Assembly (NCBI GenBank): GCA_034432655.1
Contig: DAOUBP010000078.1
Location: 1 to 9,475, forward strand
From: DAOUBP01 sp034432655
GTDB taxonomy: Bacteria; Chloroflexota; Anaerolineae; CG2-30-64-16
Reading direction: 5' to 3'
Length of the DNA stretch: 9,475 nt
Shown: positions 6,578 through 9,475 of the stretch, in pieces
How positions within the stretch are numbered: position 1 is the first letter of the stretch
Layout of the letters: each line of letters begins with the position of its first letter
Translations under genes and position numbers: made by a program
Notes under the pieces: generated by a model
Database searches by the model: none
The model's input: only the letters and a program-made list of their open reading frames with translations
What the model was told of the DNA's origin: nothing

Positions 6578-6760
6578 AGTGCGCTTATGCACATTAAGGA
6601 TTTATTCCGCTAACAGGCGAGGCATCTCGTAACTGACGCCCGCACGACCACACGTGCACCTGCGGCGCAAGCGCAGGTGTCGCCGGGCGGCCGCGCACGA
6701 CCAGCAGTGCGTCGGAAGAAGCGATTAGCGGATTAATTTCTTAAGTTTCATGAGCGCACT
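6578..6760. mobile_element. element A: 183-bp inverted-repeat-bounded hairpin element, MITE-like
   Basis: The arm 6578-6613 and the reverse complement of 6725-6760 agree at 29 of 36 positions without a gap, both starting AGTGCGCT and ending TCCGCTAA. Between them are short palindromes, including 6657-6679. There is no ORF of credible composition. The left flank and ends resemble element B: 6595-6650 matches 6793-6848 at about 47 of 56 positions. No clear target duplication is seen, so mobility is an inference; a conserved structured RNA or DNA element is the alternative. It lies immediately upstream of pth. Confidence 0.6.
6657..6679. other. strong hairpin with possible GCAA tetraloop inside element A
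   Basis: CACCTGCG (6657-6664) pairs perfectly with CGCAGGTG (6672-6679). The loop GCGCAAG can add one C-G pair closing a GCAA tetraloop with a bulged G. GNRA loops are typical of folded RNA, but chance is possible in one copy. Confidence 0.5.
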
Positions 6761-6764
6761 TTTC

Positions 6765-6795
6765 ATCTTACCAGGCGCCGAATTATGAAAGTCAA
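6765..6795 (-). promoter_or_regulatory. candidate promoter for pth-mfd at the edge of element B
   Basis: On the minus strand TTGACT (6795-6790) lies 19 nt before TAAGAT (6770-6765), which is preceded by TGG, giving an extended -10 of the TGn type. The spacer is longer than optimal. The -35 lies in the left inverted arm of element B and the -10 in the 13 bp between elements A and B. If real, pth-mfd would have a leader running through the whole of element A. Confidence 0.3.
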
Positions 6796-6839
6796 GAATT
6801 TATTCCGGTAATAGGCGAAGCGGCTCGTCACTGACGGCC

Positions 6840-6890
6840 GCACGACCATGAATGGATCGTGCTACCTGGCAGCGCCCGATGAACCGGGCT
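6840..6890 (-). repeat. 51-bp two-hairpin module, copy 1 (REP-like)
   Basis: The reverse complement of 6840-6890 matches 9286-9336 at 47 of 51 positions. It holds hairpin GCACGACCA-TGAA-TGGATCGTGC (6840-6862, one bulge), an exactly conserved linker GCTACCTGGCAGCGC (6861-6875), and hairpin GCCCG-ATGAAC-CGGGC (6874-6889). Read on the minus strand, GTAG sits at the 5' foot of the first hairpin, as in REP elements. Confidence 0.8.
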
Positions 6891-6915
6891 GAACCGCCTC
6901 GCCGACGCGCATTCA

Positions 6916-6952
6916 GCCCCGTTAAGCGCGCAGCTTCCCTTTGGGACGGGGC
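6916..6952. other. possible three-way-junction structure in element B
   Basis: GCCCCGT (6916-6922) pairs with ACGGGGC (6946-6952). The interior is almost completely used by two abutting hairpins: AAGC-GCGCA-GCTT (6924-6936) and CCC-TTT-GGG (6937-6945). A competing pairing exists between GGGCTGAA (6886-6893) and TTCAGCCC (6912-6919). Confidence 0.4.
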
Positions 6953-6959
6953 GCCGCCT

Positions 6960-6990
6960 GGTAGCCCGGCGACTTCATCGCCGGGCGAGC
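6960..6990 (+). repeat. GTAG-headed 9-bp palindrome (REP-like), related to 9390-9419
   Basis: GCCCGGCGA (6964-6972) and TCGCCGGGC (6978-6986) form a perfect 9-bp stem with loop CTTCA, preceded by GTAG at 6961-6964. Its reverse complement matches 9390-9419 at about 27 of 30 positions. Stem foot, loop type and 5' GTAG match the other REP-like unit in this window. Confidence 0.75.
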
Positions 6991-7099
6991 GCACGAGACG
7001 CACAGCACTCCAGAGAAGGCGATTACCGGTTTATTTTCTTAATGTTCATCATTCGGCGACACCGTAGCCCCGCCGCTGGCCTTTGCGCACCGTTCCTGT

Positions 7100-7127
7100 C
7101 CCCTGACACCCGACCCCTGACCCCTGC
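7100..7127. repeat. four heptamers abutting the stop of the Ig-like protein gene
   Basis: CCCCTGA, CACCCGA, CCCCTGA and CCCCTGC run at 7100-7127 and end exactly against the TAG stop (7128-7130, minus strand). This is the same arrangement as at the end of pth, but here the stop precedes the array, so the units are not translated. Confidence 0.8.
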
Positions 7128-7889
7128 CTATGGCCGGATCTTGTACCAGAGCCAGACGAGAACCGCCTTCACACCGAAAAAAAGGCCGACGGCGACGAAA
7201 GCCGCCAGGGTGTAGAGCGCTGATTGCCGCGCCACATACAACAGACGCTGGCCGTCAAAGAGCTGGTTGGCAGGGGTGCCGCTCGCCTGGGGAGCTCCGC
7301 TTGTGCCGGTGGCGCCCGCGGCCGGCAGGATAGGGGTGATCTCCGGCTCCGGCGTGGGGGTCGGTTCCGGCGTGGGAGACTTGGCCGGCGGCAACACCTC
7401 GATCACCGTGGTGGGTGTGGGCTGTGCAACCGTGGGAGGGGGAACCGGGGTGTCGGTGGCAAAAGGTGTCGGGGACGGCAAAGGCCGCGTGTTCACCACC
7501 AGCACCCGCCGTGGGTCGCTGTCCAGATAGTTGCCGTCCACCTTCACCACGCGCACGCGCAGCGCATACGCGCCATCGGGCACGGTGCGGGAGTCCCAGG
7601 TACCCAACAATCCCAGGGGCTGCTGGTTATAGTGCGCATCGCCGATGAAAATCCACGATTGATCAGATGGCACGGGCCACGGCGCGTAGTACAGCTCATA
7701 CCGCTGAAACTGCGGGTGCGTCGCTGTGCCTATGATCTGCACCACCCCGCGCACTGCCGCGTCGGGCTTGGGCTCGGCGATCACCGGCCGCGCTTCTTGA
7801 GCCTGCCACGCGGCGCGGCCGATACTCATGGGCAGCAATGTAGCCGCCGCCAATACCACAAACATGAAAGTCAAGACATGCCGTTTCAT
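7128..7889 (-). CDS. secreted, membrane-anchored Ig-like domain protein with Pro/Thr-rich linker
   Basis: A 253-residue protein of clear architecture but unknown function. It has a signal peptide (about 1-27: MKRH, a hydrophobic stretch, a likely cleavage near GRAA); a beta-rich Ig-like domain (about 35-133, with RGVVQIIGTA, FQRYELYYAP, LGTWDSRTVPDGAYALRV and VLVVN); a Pro/Thr/Glu-rich linker (about 136-206, SPTPEPTPTPEPE type); a C-terminal transmembrane helix (about 223-247); and a short basic tail (YKIRP). The Ig-like domain resembles one I recall attached to penicillin-binding proteins and other exported Chloroflexota proteins. The predicted topology is an extracellular domain tethered by one C-terminal helix. 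AGGAAG (7905-7900) lies 10 nt before the ATG, supporting this start. It is divergent from the M24 gene and separated from pth by the repeat region, so it is probably its own transcription unit. Confidence 0.85.
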   Translation of the reverse strand: MKRHVLTFMFVVLAAATLLPMSIGRAAWQAQEARPVIAEPKPDAAVRGVVQIIGTATHPQFQRYELYYAPWPVPSDQSWIFIGDAHYNQQPLGLLGTWDSRTVPDGAYALRVRVVKVDGNYLDSDPRRVLVVNTRPLPSPTPFATDTPVPPPTVAQPTPTTVIEVLPPAKSPTPEPTPTPEPEITPILPAAGATGTSGAPQASGTPANQLFDGQRLLYVARQSALYTLAAFVAVGLFFGVKAVLVWLWYKIRP

Positions 7890-7921
7890 AGAGACTGATC
7901 TTCCTGAAAAACACCGACCTC

Positions 7922-7944
7922 CTGGCCGCTCGTGCTACGGCCAG
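7922..7944. promoter_or_regulatory. inverted repeat in the divergent intergenic region
   Basis: CTGGCCG (7922-7928) is repeated inverted as CGGCCAG (7938-7944) around a 9-nt centre. It lies in the leader of the Ig-like protein gene, 33 nt upstream of its ATG, and could be an operator or a leader hairpin. No regulator gene is nearby to assign it to. Confidence 0.3.
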
Positions 7945-7994
7945 CCGGTGCGTGATAACATCGGCAGCTGCCCCACTGTTTGAGGCAACGTCAC

Positions 7995-8023
7995 AGTCTA
8001 ACACAAAGAACCGTGCAGGCCAA
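7995..8023 (-). promoter_or_regulatory. weak candidate promoter for the Ig-like protein gene
   Basis: On the minus strand TTGGCC (8023-8018) and TAGACT (8000-7995) are 17 nt apart, each matching four of six sigma-70 consensus bases. Spacing is ideal but the boxes are weak; other minus-strand choices in this region are no better. Confidence 0.25.
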
Positions 8024-8082
8024 ACGAACAGTGCGGCCTCGCTTCTGCCCCCCTTGGGATGCGCCCCAAAGCAACGCGAAAT

Positions 8083-8112
8083 TTGACAGAGGTCGGGGCG
8101 AAGGACTATAGT
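8083..8112 (+). promoter_or_regulatory. near-consensus sigma-70 promoter for the M24-fold gene
   Basis: TTGACA (8083-8088, perfect -35) is followed after 18 nt by TATAGT (8107-8112, five of six). Transcription should start near 8119, leaving a leader of about 40 nt. The promoter lies inside the upstream extension of the ORF (ATG at 8059) and thus rules that start out. Confidence 0.8.
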
Positions 8113-8144
8113 GAGCTCGCATGTGATCCTCGCCTTCAAGAAAC

Positions 8145-8148
8145 GGAG
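8145..8148 (+). promoter_or_regulatory. ribosome binding site fixing the M24-fold gene start
   Basis: GGAG lies 9 nt before ATG 8158 and downstream of the promoter, so it selects 8158 over the in-frame ATG at 8059. Confidence 0.7.
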
Positions 8149-8157
8149 ACCACACCC

Positions 8158-9240
8158 ATGAACGAAACCAAACTGCAGCAGGTGCGGAATCTGATGGCAG
8201 CCCGCAAGCTAGACGGCATCCTGCTCCAACGCACCGCCAACTTTGCCTGGCTCACCGATGGCGCAGCCAGTTACGTCAACATCGCATCCACCACCGGCGC
8301 CGCAAGCCTGCTGATCACCGCGGATGCCCAATACGTGATCACCAATGTCATCGAAGCGCCTCGCCTGGAGGCCGAAGAGGCGCTGGCCGCCCAAGGGTTC
8401 CAGTTCCTGGTCGGACCGTGGCATCAATCCGACCCGGCGACCCAGGCCTTGTTGAACCGGCTACGCCTGGGCTCGGACGCGGGTTACCCCGGTGCGGAGG
8501 ACGTGTCGGCCGACCTGGCCCAGCTGCGCCTTTCCTTGACGCCGGAGGAGATCGCGCAGTTCCGCCGGCTGGGTGCCGCGTGTGCCCAGGCCATGAACGA
8601 GGCGATCCGCCAGGTCACACCCGGCATGACCGAGCTGGCCATCGCCGGACTGCTGAGCCAGGCCACCTACGCGGCCGGCGCAGTGCCGATCGTCAACCTG
8701 ATCGCCACAGACGAACGCATCTTCCGTTACCGCCATCCCCTGCCGACGACCAGGAAGATGGAACGCTATGCGATGCTGGTGCTGTGCGGCCGCCAACGCG
8801 GCCTGGTGGCCTCCATCACCCGGCTGGTACATTTCGGACCGCTGCCGGACGAGCTGCGCAGGAAACAAGACGCGTGCGCCCGGGTAGATGCCACCTTCAT
8901 TGCGCGCACCCGGCCTGGGGCGCGGCTGCGCGATGTTTTCTGGGCCGGCGTCGAGGCTTACGCAGCCGTCGGCTTCCCGGACGAATGGCAGCGCCACCAT
9001 CAGGGCGGCCCAGCCGGCTACGAGCCCCGCGAGGTGATCGCCAACCCCCAGGCTCCCCAACCCGTGCTGGCCGGCCAGGTGTACGCCTGGAACCCCTCCA
9101 TCACCGGCGTGAAGTCGGAAGATACGATCCTGGTGGGCGAAGAAGATAACGAAGTGCTTACCGCAACCGCTGACTGGCCGATGATCACGGTGGAGGTGGG
9201 CGATAAGACCCTGCAACGGCCCGCGATCCTGGTACGCTAG
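8158..9240 (+). CDS. M24 (pita-bread) family protein, Xaa-Pro peptidase-like, with altered metal site
   Basis: A 360-residue cytoplasmic protein with the creatinase-type N-terminal domain (about 1-120) and a C-terminal pita-bread domain (about 130-355), annotated in such genomes as an M24 peptidase. Aligning by motif with E. coli aminopeptidase P: the two Asp ligands correspond to L209 (VLCG) and S219 (ASITR), the His of GHGIG to G284 in HHQGGPAGY (280-288), the first Glu (IEPG) to N312 in AWNP, while the second Glu is kept as E321 (KSEDT). Four of five dinuclear metal ligands are therefore missing, and classical metallopeptidase activity is unlikely. The strong motifs HHQGG, GYEPRE and WNPSITG suggest a conserved subfamily with a different active site, as creatinase is within this fold. 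It has its own promoter at 8083-8112 and start at 8158, and is followed directly by a hairpin cluster. The substrate is unknown. Confidence 0.9.
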   Translation: MNETKLQQVRNLMAARKLDGILLQRTANFAWLTDGAASYVNIASTTGAASLLITADAQYVITNVIEAPRLEAEEALAAQGFQFLVGPWHQSDPATQALLNRLRLGSDAGYPGAEDVSADLAQLRLSLTPEEIAQFRRLGAACAQAMNEAIRQVTPGMTELAIAGLLSQATYAAGAVPIVNLIATDERIFRYRHPLPTTRKMERYAMLVLCGRQRGLVASITRLVHFGPLPDELRRKQDACARVDATFIARTRPGARLRDVFWAGVEAYAAVGFPDEWQRHHQGGPAGYEPREVIANPQAPQPVLAGQVYAWNPSITGVKSEDTILVGEEDNEVLTATADWPMITVEVGDKTLQRPAILVR

Positions 9241-9285
9241 TGGGTCACTTGGCGCGACCCTTGCCATTGCGCCGCCGGCGCCCGC

Positions 9286-9336
9286 AGCCCGGTTGACCGG
9301 GCGCTGCCAGGTAGCCCGATCCATTCATGGTCGGGC
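9286..9336 (+). repeat. 51-bp two-hairpin module, copy 2 (REP-like)
   Basis: It matches copy 1 (6840-6890, opposite strand) at 47 of 51 positions. It contains hairpin GCCCGG-TTGA-CCGGGC (9287-9302), the conserved linker, and GTAG (9311-9314) at the foot of hairpin GCCCGATCCA-TTCA-TGGTCGGGC (9314-9336). The third stem pair is C-G here and A-T in copy 1. Confidence 0.8.
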
Positions 9337-9389
9337 GGGCTGGCGTGACCGCGCACGCGACGGGTGACGGGTGGCCGGTGGCGGCCAGG

Positions 9390-9419
9390 ATCGCCCGGCG
9401 CTGAAGTCGCCGGGCTGCC
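9390..9419 (-). repeat. 8-bp palindrome related to 6960-6990, opposite orientation
   Basis: GCCCGGCG (9393-9400) pairs with CGCCGGGC (9408-9415) around CTGAAGT. On the minus strand GCAG stands at the 5' foot, a variant of GTAG. With the GTAG hairpin at 9311-9336 it makes a convergent pair, as in bacterial interspersed mosaic elements. Confidence 0.7.
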
Positions 9420-9426
9420 GAACGGC

Positions 9427-9442
9427 GCCCGCTCAAGCGGGC
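9427..9442. other. GCCCGC-TCAA-GCGGGC hairpin
   Basis: A perfect 6-bp GC stem with a four-base loop. It is the last hairpin of the cluster and of the same style as the others, but without a sequence match upstream of pth. Confidence 0.6.
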
Positions 9443-9475
9443 TGGCATGGCCACAAGCAAGCCACATGACCCACT

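Larger units (their letters stand above)
6774..7060. mobile_element. element B: 287-bp inverted-repeat-bounded element carrying REP-like hairpins
   Basis: The arm 6774-6812 matches the reverse complement of 7022-7060 at 30 of 39 positions, the inner end being CCGGTAAT. Element A has CCGCTAA in both arms at the matching place, so C/G differences are compensated. Inside are hairpins at 6840-6862, 6874-6889, 6916-6952 and 6964-6986, two of which recur near 9300-9420. No protein-coding sequence is credible here. It lies between pth and the Ig-like protein gene. Confidence 0.6.
9239..9475. mobile_element. element C: hairpin cluster between inverted ends, after the M24-fold gene
   Basis: AGTGGGTCA at 9239-9247 returns inverted as the last nine bases of the window, and the similarity continues weakly inward (TGGC). 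Between them are hairpins at 9287-9302, 9314-9336, 9393-9415 and 9427-9442, all with GCCCG/CGGGC-type stems and loops containing TGA or TCA. The left end begins inside the TAG stop of the M24-fold gene. The right end may continue beyond the window. There is no credible ORF. It may act as a transcription terminator or as a REP-type mobile cluster. Confidence 0.55.

Noticed and set aside
6578..6760. Target-site duplication around element A
   Set aside because: Flanks GCCGATG and TTTCATC show at best weak inverted, not direct, similarity, so insertion by a standard transposase cannot be shown from the window.
6800..7067. Small ORFs in element B, on both strands, as genes
   Set aside because: One shares the peptide start MDRATWQRP with a frame at 9324-8461 (minus), but this is only because both begin in the repeated 51-bp DNA module; they diverge afterwards and have no ribosome binding site.
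6570..7127. tRNA or rRNA gene in the gene-free region
   Set aside because: Hairpins are plentiful, but no cloverleaf with T-loop GTTCRANYC and acceptor stem could be assembled, and no rRNA-like sequence is seen.
8059..8157. N-terminal extension of the M24-fold protein from ATG 8059
   Set aside because: A strong promoter lies inside it at 8083-8112, and GGAG correctly precedes ATG 8158.

Overview
This is a GC-rich chromosomal window carrying core bacterial genes. It most resembles a member of the Chloroflexota (Anaerolineae-like). The reasons are the pth-mfd gene pair, a secreted protein with an Ig-like domain on a Pro/Thr linker plus a C-terminal membrane anchor, and many short tandem arrays with 7- or 8-bp units. 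The phylum is an inference from style. No rRNA, tRNA or other taxonomic marker is present.

Layout. Positions 3-131 (+) hold the last 42 codons of an unknown gene, overlapping by ATGA a ThDP-dependent decarboxylase of the benzoylformate decarboxylase/acetolactate synthase superfamily (128-1795, +). Facing it on the minus strand is a pth-mfd pair: peptidyl-tRNA hydrolase (5850-6569), then 39 nt, then the transcription-repair coupling factor Mfd (1932-5810). Upstream of pth is a gene-free stretch (6570-7127) filled by two hairpin-rich elements with long inverted ends. Then comes a minus-strand gene for a membrane-anchored Ig-like protein (7128-7889), a divergent intergenic region with a near-consensus sigma-70 promoter, and an M24-fold protein (8158-9240, +). 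The window closes with a hairpin cluster (9239-9475) that shares modules with the cluster upstream of pth.

Two layers of non-genic structure stand out. First, eight heptamer/octamer tandem arrays are scattered through the window. Five lie inside the mfd reading frame, at three places, and one encodes the C-terminal tail of Pth. Removing the in-frame arrays from Mfd (about 150 residues) returns the 1292-aa protein to the usual length of about 1150 aa. The two largest arrays have 12x7 and 18x8 bp, both exact multiples of three. Second, there are repetitive palindromes. Elements at 6578-6760 and 6774-7060 are bounded by 36- and 39-bp imperfect inverted repeats and differ from each other by compensating changes. 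A 51-bp module, 47/51 identical and in opposite orientation, occurs at 6840-6890 and 9286-9336 and also shows a compensating base-pair change. Its hairpin has GTAG at its 5' foot, as in REP elements moved by RAYT (TnpA-REP) transposases.

The other candidate for new biology is the M24-fold protein. It keeps only one of the five metal ligands of aminopeptidase P-like enzymes and has distinctive HHQGG and WNP motifs instead. No complete new multi-gene system is visible; the best candidates are the repeat families and this variant M24 protein.
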